From a virus, in the IMG/VR virus record IMGVR_UViG_3300027865_000037, positions 1 to 28,069 of that record: a DNA stretch of 28,069 bases, one strand, 5' to 3'. How positions within the stretch are numbered: position 1 is the first letter of the stretch; the number at the start of each line of letters is the position of its first letter. Shown in pieces: positions 1 to 8,398 of this stretch. The translations under genes were made by a program, and so were the position numbers. The notes beneath the pieces were generated by a model, which was not told where the DNA came from, ran no database searches, and was given only the letters and a program-made list of their open reading frames with translations.

Positions 1-122
1 ATCTCGTTTACCGCTGCACTCAGATATTCCGATGTAATGTCAATACCGCAATATCCCATTATCGCAGTTACAAGTCCAAGCCACACTCCCTGCATCGTCT
101 TACTCTTCAGAAAAAATTTCAT
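1..122 (-). CDS. Partial holin-like small membrane protein (N-terminus only)
   Basis: The ATG at 122 opens a frame that runs off the left edge, so only about 40 residues are visible. The start is set by an excellent AAGGAG site eight bases upstream. The visible part has a basic N-terminus (MKFFLKSKT) followed by a hydrophobic stretch (residues about 11-26) and then GIDITSEYL. This 'KSKT, hydrophobic helix, GIDI' layout is common in small phage holin-type membrane proteins; that match is from memory and the C-terminal half is missing. It follows a DUF5675 gene and a membrane coiled-coil gene at the end of the late block, where a lysis cassette would be expected. A holin role is inferred; another small inner-membrane protein is possible. 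Confidence 0.55.
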   Translation of the reverse strand, partial: MKFFLKSKTMQGVWLGLVTAIMGYCGIDITSEYLSAAVNE

Positions 123-134
123 TCTGTTCTCCTT

Positions 135-584
135 TCATGGGTATTTGTTAATTGGAACTGGTGGTTTATTGATTGCCCCATACAGGTAAGAATTTTGGAC
201 TGTCAAGGCAAATTCGTTATCGTCTTCAAAAAACTCCATAAATTCTTTGTGAGCTAATCTACTATCGGCAACCGCAGGTTTACTATTTAATTCCGCAAAT
301 CTCTTGCCAGTTAATAAGCAACCCTTTGTATCACACGTCCAGTTGCCCCAATGAAAAACTATGTCGCCACGGTTTGGAACGTCCATTACTTTAAAAGTCT
401 CCCCGAACTTTGGAGACATATAACGCTTACAAATATATGCCCCTTCTGGGATGCAGGATATATCACGTTGGTTATTTTTATCAGGCGGTTCGAGTATGCA
501 AAATATTGGGAATTTATCATATACAAAATTACCGAATGTACCGTGATCCGACATCGACACCCTTCTGAGAAATAGGGGTTTCAC
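135..584 (-). CDS. DUF5675-family phage protein, probably lysis- or cell-wall-associated
   Basis: The 149-residue protein begins with GTG at 584. That start is supported because it overlaps the upstream TGA as GTGA and has an AAGGA site just before it; an ATG lies 10 codons further in. Two conserved blocks of the DUF5675 family are visible: SCIPEGAY near residues 43-50, and the VPNRGDIVFHWGN block followed by a downstream D..GC (residues about 69-91). The family is small, common in phages and often sits beside holin and endolysin genes; its reaction is not established. The His, Asp and Cys of the second block are the candidate functional residues. No signal peptide or membrane helix is seen. 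Its neighbours, a coiled-coil membrane protein upstream and a holin-like gene downstream, fit a lysis or envelope role, but this is inference. Confidence 0.75.
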   Translation of the reverse strand: MKPLFLRRVSMSDHGTFGNFVYDKFPIFCILEPPDKNNQRDISCIPEGAYICKRYMSPKFGETFKVMDVPNRGDIVFHWGNWTCDTKGCLLTGKRFAELNSKPAVADSRLAHKEFMEFFEDDNEFALTVQNSYLYGAINKPPVPINKYP

Positions 585-1009
585 CTGTTATCCTTAATCG
601 CATCTATAATGGCTTTCTGGTTTCTGTCAAGTTTATCTTCAATCCTGTTTTCCAGGTTTTGCATCTTATCAGAGAAATTCTGTTTAACATCATCCATTTG
701 CTGTTTTAAATCTTCCTTGGTAACAAATTGCTTATGTTCTTCTCGATTAACATCAGAGATATTAACCGAATATGTAATTGTAGCACCGACAACTATGATA
801 ACAACGGTAATGACAGTACCCATAAGCCATAAGCAGATTTTAGTACTTATTTTCTTGTCAACTTTATCGTAAACGCGGGTCAAACTTGAATTAAACTTTT
901 TCTTCATGCACTCCAATACCCCATCTTTAGGGTTTGTCATATCATCAATATGTTTATCAAATCTAACATGAGCTTTCTCGCATGACTCGTTAACGTTGTG
1001 TTCTGCCAT
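581..1009 (-). CDS. Single-pass membrane protein with coiled-coil C-terminus
   Basis: The 142-residue protein has a charged N-terminal region (1-57), one strongly hydrophobic helix at about residues 58-80 (rich in I, V, T and G) and a highly charged heptad-like C-terminal region (90-140) typical of a coiled coil. The family is not recognised. Topology alone suggests an inner-membrane protein with a helical domain on one side. Its position between the tail/adhesin genes and the DUF5675 and holin-like genes makes a lysis role (spanin-like or holin partner) possible. The helix is central rather than N-terminal, which is unlike a classic i-spanin. The ATG at 1009 follows a GGAGATGG ribosome-site region, and the stop overlaps the next gene's GTG by four bases, so the two are probably translationally coupled. 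Confidence 0.7.
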   Translation of the reverse strand: MAEHNVNESCEKAHVRFDKHIDDMTNPKDGVLECMKKKFNSSLTRVYDKVDKKISTKICLWLMGTVITVVIIVVGATITYSVNISDVNREEHKQFVTKEDLKQQMDDVKQNFSDKMQNLENRIEDKLDRNQKAIIDAIKDNR

Positions 1010-1021
1010 CGTCCATCTCCT

Positions 1022-2509
1022 TTATTGCCCGTAGTATCCTCTGGTTTTCATAAAGTGTTCCCATCCTTGAGCCTGTGTCCATAATTTACTGTTACTAAAG
1101 TCGAGCTGTCCTAACTCACTTATCAATCCATTGTCTCCATCGTTCTCGGCCAGAATAGCAAGGTTCTCGGCACTCGATAAAATACCGTCAGCGCAATCGG
1201 CTGCGGTAGCTGTATCTCCCATAAGAACAGCAATTCCATTTATGTAAACAATCACTTCGGTATTGTCATATTGACCCGCGCATCCCGAACCGTCTGCTCC
1301 ACTAACGCTGATTACAATATGATTTAAAGAACTTGCCGGGAACCCGCCAGGAGAGGTCAAAACAGTAAGCCCCCCACCGTTGTTATCTACTAAGGTAATT
1401 ACCAATTTTAATGCACTATCCATATAAGCACTATAGGCCGCAGTTGCGGAATTGTCACCCTTCATGAATATTACATCGCTACCCGTAACACTCGCGGGAG
1501 TTTTAAGCCAGAACGCAAACACAAAATCATTTTTCGCGGGTTCTAAATTAGCTGAATCGGTCACTGTAATATAATCGTTACCGTCACCGGATAACATGAA
1601 TGTACTTCCCTGTACTGCAAGGTCACCTGTGAGTGCCGTAACCGTTACGGTTTCACCGGCTTGTTTACTGTAATCCGAAGCAGTGGTCATGGTATAACCA
1701 CCATTGGCATCCGGTATCCAGGCAAGGGCCAAGTCAATTTCCATAGCCTCACCCTGTAAAACAAATGCCTGTGATAACTGCTCATATTGCGACTTGTCAG
1801 AAAAGTTATGTAATTGCAGTGACGAATTTACCTTAACAGCATCTATTGTTTTGACCGGATCACCGGCAGAAGGAGTAAAATCGGCAGAGCCATCGGCCAC
1901 GGACATAACTATTTCACCGTTAGCTTTTTGATTTGGAGAACTGTCTGTAATACTTGTGAGTGCCATTCTAATGCTCGCCACTTCTTCTAAAAGTCCGGCC
2001 TCTACCTCGGTTATCGTACAATCACTGCCCCCGCCACAACTACCCTCATTAAGAAGGACTTTGCCTTGGAATATAGCGGCATAATCTCCTGCCACACTAT
2101 CATTTATTGTACTCGGCATTGATCCTCTCATTGAATCTAAAACAAGAGTGGAACCGACTGAAGCGGTTTCTACATGAAAATAATTCAACGGGGAATTTGC
2201 ACCGCCCAATCTTAATATAGATGTTTCTCCTTGTGAATTAACCTCAACATCTTTCCTCAATGTTAAGGCTCCACCTTGAGCATCTGTAGTATCAGCATTA
2301 AAAATAGCAGTCAAATTTCCTGCTGCATTTTTAAGTGTTGTATTTGTTGTTGTGTCATCCGTTACGGTTAGACTTCCATTGACACCGACATCCCCCGTTA
2401 TTGTGCCACCCGTTGCGCCGTTGACGGTAAATGGTTTTCTGGATGGTTTGGTATCAGCAAATACGCTTGTGCTGAATAAGATTAAAAATAAGACTATCCA
2501 TTTTTTCAT
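1022..2509 (-). CDS. Exported protein with C-terminal LamG domain, candidate adhesin or tail-fibre-like protein
   Basis: The 495-residue protein starts with a textbook Sec signal peptide: MKK, a hydrophobic core, and predicted cleavage after VFA (residue 18). Residues 25-130 are Gly/Thr/Asn-rich beta-type sequence like that of phage fibre proteins (for example GGTITGDVGVNGSLTV). Residues about 300-475 read as a LamG/concanavalin-like domain: a FMLSGDGNDYITV strand, FAFWLKTP, then NHIVISVS, VIVYINGIAV and LISELGQLDF in the usual order. Cysteines occur in close pairs (158/164 and 410/439), compatible with disulfides after export. LamG folds generally bind sugars or proteins, so a surface- or receptor-binding role is inferred. 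It is the last of three exported proteins downstream of the ejection proteins, the place of the T7 tail-fibre gene. A periplasmic or cell-surface role in the infected host is the main alternative. Confidence 0.8.
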   Translation of the reverse strand: MKKWIVLFLILFSTSVFADTKPSRKPFTVNGATGGTITGDVGVNGSLTVTDDTTTNTTLKNAAGNLTAIFNADTTDAQGGALTLRKDVEVNSQGETSILRLGGANSPLNYFHVETASVGSTLVLDSMRGSMPSTINDSVAGDYAAIFQGKVLLNEGSCGGGSDCTITEVEAGLLEEVASIRMALTSITDSSPNQKANGEIVMSVADGSADFTPSAGDPVKTIDAVKVNSSLQLHNFSDKSQYEQLSQAFVLQGEAMEIDLALAWIPDANGGYTMTTASDYSKQAGETVTVTALTGDLAVQGSTFMLSGDGNDYITVTDSANLEPAKNDFVFAFWLKTPASVTGSDVIFMKGDNSATAAYSAYMDSALKLVITLVDNNGGGLTVLTSPGGFPASSLNHIVISVSGADGSGCAGQYDNTEVIVYINGIAVLMGDTATAADCADGILSSAENLAILAENDGDNGLISELGQLDFSNSKLWTQAQGWEHFMKTRGYYGQ

Positions 2510-2521
2510 AGTGTTCTCCTT

Positions 2522-3442
2522 TTAATTGCTGTCTGTATGTTCGTACCAGTGAAGATTTATGCTCATTTTACAATTAGCATCTGTTTTGGTCATTCTTATA
2601 AGATAGGATTCATCTGGTTTCAATACCCATTCATGCCCACTTTGTCTTGTTTCAGCAGAACTGCTCTGAGGTAAGCCTGCATTATATGTATATTGATTGT
2701 CGATAAGTTTTGTGCAAGCAGTTACAGTTACATCTTTTAATATTTGATTATTAGCTGTCGGTGTGGGCTGTGTATCATCTTCTAAAATTACCGTGGAACC
2801 ACCATCGCCAGTATCCCTATTAATATTAAAAACATTCTGAACCGTGCCTGTTCCTTGTGTCCATGTCGCACCTTCACATATTTCCCAAAATATCTCATCG
2901 CTACTTGACCAGCCAAAAAGCATGTGAGCCTTCTTAGTACCAGAAGCCGTAAAAAATGCCACGTTCATTGTTGCAACTGCTGCGTTTGCCGAGTCAACAT
3001 GACGTTCAAATGAATCACCTTCGTGTATTTCATGATGTTCAAAATTAATAACTTGGAATGAGCTGGAAACATCATCAATGTTTGCAACGTTGCCGCTACC
3101 GTTTACGATTTGAGTTTTCTGTGAGGCATCGGTCTGTATTGTCTTAATGTTAACTAATTCAGTTTCAAGAACCTTTACTCTTTCAAGTAATGTATTCTCG
3201 GTCGGACTTGCCTGAACCTCACCTATTAAAGCCTGTGTCTGGTCTTGTTCAGTAACAGTTGAGGGGTCAGACGGGATTTTACCATCAATGGAGGTTGTGT
3301 CTCCGGCTATTACCCCTGTATCGACAATAATGGTGTCTTGCTTAGATTCAGTTGACCCACCAGCGGTAGGCCGTCTTTCAGCGTGAGCATATCCCGTCAT
3401 AAGAAAAAACACGCACAATGTAGCAGATAATATCTTCTTCAT
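2522..3442 (-). CDS. Exported protein of unknown function (306 aa)
   Basis: The N-terminus is a clear Sec signal peptide (MKK, hydrophobic core, AHA cleavage site at residue 21). The mature part starts with a low-complexity Thr/Asp/Ser segment (22-80), then a short helical stretch near 82-100 (NTLLERVKVLETELVNIKT) that could trimerise in the manner of a fibre stalk, then a beta-rich C-terminal domain. The end (KPDESYLIRMTKTDANCKM) resembles the closing strands of a beta-sandwich. I do not recognise the family, although a short coiled coil followed by a C-terminal beta domain is a common plan for phage fibre tips. It lies two bases downstream of another exported protein and is followed by the exported LamG protein, so the three probably act together. 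Function is inferred only from context. Confidence 0.75.
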   Translation of the reverse strand: MKKILSATLCVFFLMTGYAHAERRPTAGGSTESKQDTIIVDTGVIAGDTTSIDGKIPSDPSTVTEQDQTQALIGEVQASPTENTLLERVKVLETELVNIKTIQTDASQKTQIVNGSGNVANIDDVSSSFQVINFEHHEIHEGDSFERHVDSANAAVATMNVAFFTASGTKKAHMLFGWSSSDEIFWEICEGATWTQGTGTVQNVFNINRDTGDGGSTVILEDDTQPTPTANNQILKDVTVTACTKLIDNQYTYNAGLPQSSSAETRQSGHEWVLKPDESYLIRMTKTDANCKMSINLHWYEHTDSN

Positions 3443-3444
3443 GA

Positions 3445-4173
3445 CTATCTCCTTACGGTTACAATTACCGTTCCATATACAGCTACCGCAGCGTTCTCAG
3501 ATACCTTTATCTCGGCGTAATTGGAACCAGTTGTTATGCCCATCGAACCGGCAACGCTATCAGCCGCACCATCAAATAGCCTATGGGTTGCACTTCCCTC
3601 ATTTGTATCAGCCACACCGTCAGGATTGAAAACGGTGAACGAACCCCCAGCGGCAGAAGAAGATGAAGTTACATTGAATATCCCATTATTGCCTGTTTCA
3701 GTAAAGCCTGATATGACTATAATCTTGTTTGGGGTAACAGTTTCGGGAACAGGATCGCCACCATCAGTGTCCCATGTATAAGTTGTCTCATTACCTGAAA
3801 CGGTTACAGTCCAATCAGTTGTAGAATTATAAGCCCCGATAACTGTTAAGGTACTCTGTGCGGTTAATGCGTCCGTGTAGAATTTATACGGGCCTAAAAG
3901 CTCGTCAGATGTCCACACCTCTACATCCCAATCGGTAGCAGTATGCAGATAAGAGTTCGGGATCGCTTCAACCTGTAGGGTTTCACCTTTAACCATTTCA
4001 ATCCTGCAATTAGGATTAGCGGAACATGGGCCAGTGCATGAAGTTGCCGTTGTTGATAACACCGTAATGTTCGTAAACGTAAGCACACATACGTCTGACT
4101 GAAGGTTTATCGCGTAAACCGGTACTGCAAGTAAAACCAATGCTGCCACTAATAATGTGATGATTCTTTTCAT
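3445..4173 (-). CDS. Exported, cysteine-rich N-terminal, beta-structured protein of unknown function (242 aa)
   Basis: The Sec signal peptide is MKR plus a Leu/Val/Ala core, with a VYA cleavage site at residue 21. Just after it four cysteines fall within about 30 residues (VCVLTF, TSCTGPCS, NCRIEM), a spacing that would suit disulfides in the periplasm. The rest is Thr/Ser/Gly/Val-rich and beta-like, ending in VAVYGTVIVTVRR. No family is recognised. It begins right after the large ejection protein with a five-base gap and an AAGGAGG ribosome site, so it is the first gene after the ejection module, at the position where related short-tailed phages encode tail fibre or spike proteins. An exported phage protein at this point is unusual. 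A surface-binding or superinfection role is possible but not shown. Confidence 0.75.
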   Translation of the reverse strand: MKRIITLLVAALVLLAVPVYAINLQSDVCVLTFTNITVLSTTATSCTGPCSANPNCRIEMVKGETLQVEAIPNSYLHTATDWDVEVWTSDELLGPYKFYTDALTAQSTLTVIGAYNSTTDWTVTVSGNETTYTWDTDGGDPVPETVTPNKIIVISGFTETGNNGIFNVTSSSSAAGGSFTVFNPDGVADTNEGSATHRLFDGAADSVAGSMGITTGSNYAEIKVSENAAVAVYGTVIVTVRR

Positions 4174-4177
4174 GGTA

Positions 4178-7100
4178 CTACCTCCTTTGAATTTTAGACC
4201 TTGTTATTGATTTCTTTTTTTCTTCAACTCCTTCAAATTGTCTAACTGCTGAAGGTGTTATTTGTCTCTCTAAGGTTTTGACTCCCTTTAAGTCTCCTAC
4301 TTCTATACCATATCTTGCATCACCTCTCTGGTATTCTTCAAGAGTAATAAGTTGCACTAAACCTTTCATAATGTCTTTGATTAACTGTAATGATCTCGGT
4401 ACAGCTATCCAAAAATTATGATTTATTGCACCAAGCACAGACATTGCTTCTCTGTAACCCTTGCGAATTATTCGTCCCGACAATGAATTATCATCTTGAC
4501 CATCAAAATATAACGCGCCGACTATAGCAACAGCAGTAACCAATTCCAAGGAGCGATATATCTGCCATGCTTCCTTGCTTGTAAAATCTTTATTTTTAAA
4601 TATAGTTTTTATATTATTTAAAGTAGATTGCAATATCGGAACAGCCCATTTCTTATATTGGTTAAACGTCTTACCTTCCGGTGTCTTTCCTATTATAGAT
4701 TCTGAACCTATCGTCTGCCTGTATTCACCCATATCAAGTTTTAATTGAGCAAGCCTGCTGTCAGATATCTCACCCGCTTGAAATTCAGCATCAGTCAACG
4801 ATCCGAGCAGAAATGTTTTATTAGCTGATACCATATTATGATGAAAGAAGCCGAACAATACTAAATTCGCTTTATCAGCAATATCTTTGTCGGCCTCTAT
4901 CATTTCCTGCCACACTGATTTGCCAATAAAATGTTCATATTTATCAAGTATTAGTTGACCTTGTTCAGTCCTCTTTCTCGCATTACCCTTTACAATATTC
5001 TTATGCCCAATTTGTATAAAATTATTCGCTCCCTCACCAACGGCTGAAGCAACACCAACAGGGATATTGAACGCCAAGTCTTTCAGCGTAGTAAATGTTT
5101 TCAATGCCCTCAGTGTTATATCAACTTTACCGCCTTGTTTAACGAGAAGTTTCGGCGCCCTGCCCTTTTGAGCGTTAATCCATTCCTTAAAGAATTTTTC
5201 CAAACTCTTATCTTCTTTTAATCCTCTCGGAGTAATCTGTTTTGGCTCAAGCGCATAAACCAAAGCATCTATCTCGGGAATAATGGCATCCAGGGCTTTC
5301 TTTGTTTCAAGCGTTCTCCAATATGTTAAGAACGCCCTTGCAGTATTCTTCGTAGGATCTAAATTGCCTGTCCTGAACAATGACTGAGGCAAGAATTTCT
5401 CCAATGCAAGGATGTCTCCGGTAGACTGATCGAGAATATTAAATACCTTTTCATCGTGTGCAAACTTTTCAAATAGACCCCTTATCCCTGCCTTCAGGCC
5501 ACCGTCTTTAATAGATTCTATTAATCCCTTGCGAACATGGGTTATATACGCACCTTCAAATCTTGTGCTTTCAAGCACTTCATTTTCAATGAGATATTCC
5601 AAAGCCTCTGCCATCTTGCCCTGCATATAGTTAGCGTAATCAATTTCCTCTGGTGTCAGGTTCTCAACAAGTTTAAGTTTGGTCTCCTGGTCGGCTTCGA
5701 GATATTCAAAAACCCCTTTATCCTGCGGTGACACGAAAGCGGAAATCTTTTGTTTCGCCGTCAGGTTTCTACTTTTCCTTGCGGCATTTGCTAAAGCGGT
5801 TATTTCCTTCTCAACCTTTATATAGTTGGCATCTGCCCCAAGTTGACGAGTTACATATTTTTTAACAACATACTCAAATAGAGGACTTGCCTTGGCCAAC
5901 ATCGTATGAGGCTTAAACCGATCAAACTCTGTTACAGTTGAAGATTCGAGTTCCGATACGGGGATGCCAGTAACTTTGTGAGCGTTCTCAATAATCTGCC
6001 TGATCGTCTTCGCTCCGGCAAACTCGGTTCTGTTTATCAGTTCTAACTTACGAACAGTAAGGAATACATCTTCTTGCTGAAAGTGTTTCAGTTCCTCATA
6101 GAGTTGGATAGCCTGTGCCTCATTCATTTTATTAATGGGCGGTAACTTCAAGACTTTTCTGAGATTATTCCAACCCCTGAATTGTTTTTGTGTAATCAAA
6201 TCCTGAAGTGCATTTTTGGCTATTGCTGTTTGTTCAAACTCTGCGGCCTTGACCCTGAGATCGTCCATGAACTGCTTAAATTCAAAATTGCTCATCAACC
6301 TTATGTCTCTACGAGTAATCTTTCTCAGATCGGCATCTGTCAGATTAAACTGTGCCTGCGCTGATTTAACAAACTGTCTGCGCCTTGCCACGATTTCCTT
6401 CGCAGTTTTTACTTTATCAATTTTTGCATTAGCCCTTGCCTTGACTTTTGCTATCCTTTCATTTGTCGTTTCTCTTTGCTGTAACTTGAGGGTAGCAATT
6501 CGTTCCTTCTGTTTTTCCTTCAACTCTTTTATCTTTGCCTTGAGTTTTACAACATCCTGTTCGGCTTGAGTACCCTGTTCCTCTTTTAATAGCCTTCGAG
6601 CCTCTTGCTCAATTTCAAGTTCAAAGTCTTTAGCAGTAGAAAAAACCTTTTCAAACTTCGTTTCAGCAGATAAGTCTTGTTCGAGAATATCCAAAAAATC
6701 AGATGGCAAAGCATCTTCGGGAATTGCAAACCCCTCTGCCCTTGCTTGTGCCAACATATCATCAACGGTAACACCTGAACCCTTTTTAACAAGCCCCTTG
6801 CCGAAGTCCTTTATTATTTCCAGTTCGCCTGTTAAACCGCCGCTTTTACCTTCTTTGATTAAATCAAAACCTCCACTCTTTTTAACAAATACCGCCAATG
6901 AATCTTTATCAGGATTAAAACCTTTTACCTTTCCGGCAACTGGTTTTGTAGGTGCTTTAATTTCTTTTTTGGGTGGAGGCTTAACTTCAAATAATCCTTT
7001 TTCGTTTATTACCCCCACTTCTATAGGCACATTCTCAATACCTAATTCTTGATGCGCAATAACTCTATGGTGTCCATCAAATATACTTAACTTACCCTCA

Positions 7101-8398
7101 TCTGTTTTAATGACTTGGATGGGCGGTACATCTTCTCCTTTAGATATGCTTTCTTTTATGGGATCAATTATAGTTCTATCTTGTTTTGCAATTTGAGACA
7201 GGGTTCTTGGTGTTGTAGATTTAAGATTTTCAATAGGTGCTGTTTCGACCACAGCTTCAGGTTTTGCTATCCCTTCAATTTCCCTATCAATCTCAGCAAC
7301 ACGTTCAATGGCTTCAGGTTCTTTAGAAGGTTCAAGTTTGGCTCTCTCAATAGACAGTCTTTCAAGTTGCAATATTTGTTCGGGTTCAGTTGCTTTAACT
7401 TCACGTTCTCCAAATTTGAATGTCTTCGCCCCTTCTTCTGTGACAGTTCTTACTTCTTTGGCAGGGTCAATTTTTAATAGTTGTTTTACCTTTGCAAACC
7501 ACGGCCTATCTCTTAATATTGTGATTCTTTCAGCGGGTATTTCAATCGTCACCCCCTCTCTTAACGATTGTCTTATCAGTGCCTTGCCTTCTAATGCGCC
7601 AATGCCCTTCATCTCAGCTATAATGCTGGCCTCTGTAGCACCTATCTTGCTCGGCTGTTCTTGCAAATGCAACCTCAGTTCGGCAGGATCAATAAATATA
7701 GTTTCGGCGGCTTTATGTTCCGTGATTATCTGTTTTGCTATTCTCTCACCTAATCTCGGAGAGGTTTTAAATACTTGATGAGCAAGAAGTCCTTTGCCAA
7801 GAAAATCAAGTGTATCAACAACATCAGTTGTTAACTGACTCGCATCTTCAGGAAGTAAATCTGAAATACCCTTTTTCTGAAATGCCTTATATTTTTCTCC
7901 TTCTATAAGATTAATCACAGCACTCTCACCTTCACCAATAGCTTCAAAAACAGCAATGCCAAGCAATGCCCCAACTGGGTTGGACGCAAGGCCAGCGGCC
8001 ACTACCGGAAGTGTCGCACCACCTATAAATTCTTCGGTAGATATTTCCTGTCTCAACCCGATTTCCTCTGATAGTTCATCATGTAAGTCCCATGCCTGTG
8101 AAGGTGGTATATTAAACATTTCTGCATAACCAAGTGAGTTTTGTGCCTTTGCCTTTAATCTTTCAGGGTCTTCCCTAATTAAGTCGTTGATTCCTGATCT
8201 TTCAAAGAAAGCCTGTCTCTGTGCGTTAGTTATTAAAGGAGCGATGCCCTCACGTTTCTCACGTTCCAGCCTTTCGGTAATAGTTTCACGGCCAGTAAAA
8301 TCTACTGTATCAAACCCTTCAAGACTTATGCCTTCGCCACCTTCGGTTTGTGCTTTAGTCTCAAAGCCTTCAAGTGATATGCTTTCAACGTCGGCCAT
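4178..8398 (-). CDS. Large internal virion / DNA-ejection protein (T7 gp16-like position) with ParB-like segment
   Basis: At 1406 residues this is the largest protein of the window. It follows 185- and 627-residue proteins in the order and rough sizes of T7 gp14-gp15-gp16, whose products leave the head and form a channel for DNA. Visible parts: two copies of ISLEGF at residues 7-12 and 24-29; a hydrophobic Gly/Ala segment at 124-155; a ParB-like segment around 388-470 with DGHHR at 441-445; a long charged Lys/Arg/Glu coiled coil at about 585-690; a hydrophobic stretch near 1281-1298; and a basic C-terminus. No transglycosylase motif is apparent, unlike T7 gp16. No cysteine is seen. The hydrophobic pieces may insert into the host membrane on ejection (inference). 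The start codon overlaps the end of the upstream gene by one base. Confidence 0.8.
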   Translation of the reverse strand: MADVESISLEGFETKAQTEGGEGISLEGFDTVDFTGRETITERLEREKREGIAPLITNAQRQAFFERSGINDLIREDPERLKAKAQNSLGYAEMFNIPPSQAWDLHDELSEEIGLRQEISTEEFIGGATLPVVAAGLASNPVGALLGIAVFEAIGEGESAVINLIEGEKYKAFQKKGISDLLPEDASQLTTDVVDTLDFLGKGLLAHQVFKTSPRLGERIAKQIITEHKAAETIFIDPAELRLHLQEQPSKIGATEASIIAEMKGIGALEGKALIRQSLREGVTIEIPAERITILRDRPWFAKVKQLLKIDPAKEVRTVTEEGAKTFKFGEREVKATEPEQILQLERLSIERAKLEPSKEPEAIERVAEIDREIEGIAKPEAVVETAPIENLKSTTPRTLSQIAKQDRTIIDPIKESISKGEDVPPIQVIKTDEGKLSIFDGHHRVIAHQELGIENVPIEVGVINEKGLFEVKPPPKKEIKAPTKPVAGKVKGFNPDKDSLAVFVKKSGGFDLIKEGKSGGLTGELEIIKDFGKGLVKKGSGVTVDDMLAQARAEGFAIPEDALPSDFLDILEQDLSAETKFEKVFSTAKDFELEIEQEARRLLKEEQGTQAEQDVVKLKAKIKELKEKQKERIATLKLQQRETTNERIAKVKARANAKIDKVKTAKEIVARRRQFVKSAQAQFNLTDADLRKITRRDIRLMSNFEFKQFMDDLRVKAAEFEQTAIAKNALQDLITQKQFRGWNNLRKVLKLPPINKMNEAQAIQLYEELKHFQQEDVFLTVRKLELINRTEFAGAKTIRQIIENAHKVTGIPVSELESSTVTEFDRFKPHTMLAKASPLFEYVVKKYVTRQLGADANYIKVEKEITALANAARKSRNLTAKQKISAFVSPQDKGVFEYLEADQETKLKLVENLTPEEIDYANYMQGKMAEALEYLIENEVLESTRFEGAYITHVRKGLIESIKDGGLKAGIRGLFEKFAHDEKVFNILDQSTGDILALEKFLPQSLFRTGNLDPTKNTARAFLTYWRTLETKKALDAIIPEIDALVYALEPKQITPRGLKEDKSLEKFFKEWINAQKGRAPKLLVKQGGKVDITLRALKTFTTLKDLAFNIPVGVASAVGEGANNFIQIGHKNIVKGNARKRTEQGQLILDKYEHFIGKSVWQEMIEADKDIADKANLVLFGFFHHNMVSANKTFLLGSLTDAEFQAGEISDSRLAQLKLDMGEYRQTIGSESIIGKTPEGKTFNQYKKWAVPILQSTLNNIKTIFKNKDFTSKEAWQIYRSLELVTAVAIVGALYFDGQDDNSLSGRIIRKGYREAMSVLGAINHNFWIAVPRSLQLIKDIMKGLVQLITLEEYQRGDARYGIEVGDLKGVKTLERQITPSAVRQFEGVEEKKKSITRSKIQRR
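6989..7237 (-). other. ParB-like segment in the large ejection protein
   Basis: Residues about 388-470 contain DRTIIDPIKESISKGEDVPP followed by IQVIKTDEGKLSIFDGHHRV and IAHQELGIENVPIEV. The order 'IxxGxxxPPI.V...G.L.I.DGHHR..A...LG' is that of ParB/sulfiredoxin-fold domains, which bind or cleave nucleotides or DNA. Confidence 0.7.

Noticed and set aside
6216-6569. Plus-strand open frame of 117 codons
   Set aside because: Antisense to the coiled-coil part of the ejection protein; the apparent hydrophobic protein is the mirror of Lys/Glu-rich codons.
7308-7778. Plus-strand open frame of 156 codons
   Set aside because: It lies fully opposite the large ejection gene, has a Ser/Leu/Ile-rich composition typical of antisense frames and lacks a ribosome site.
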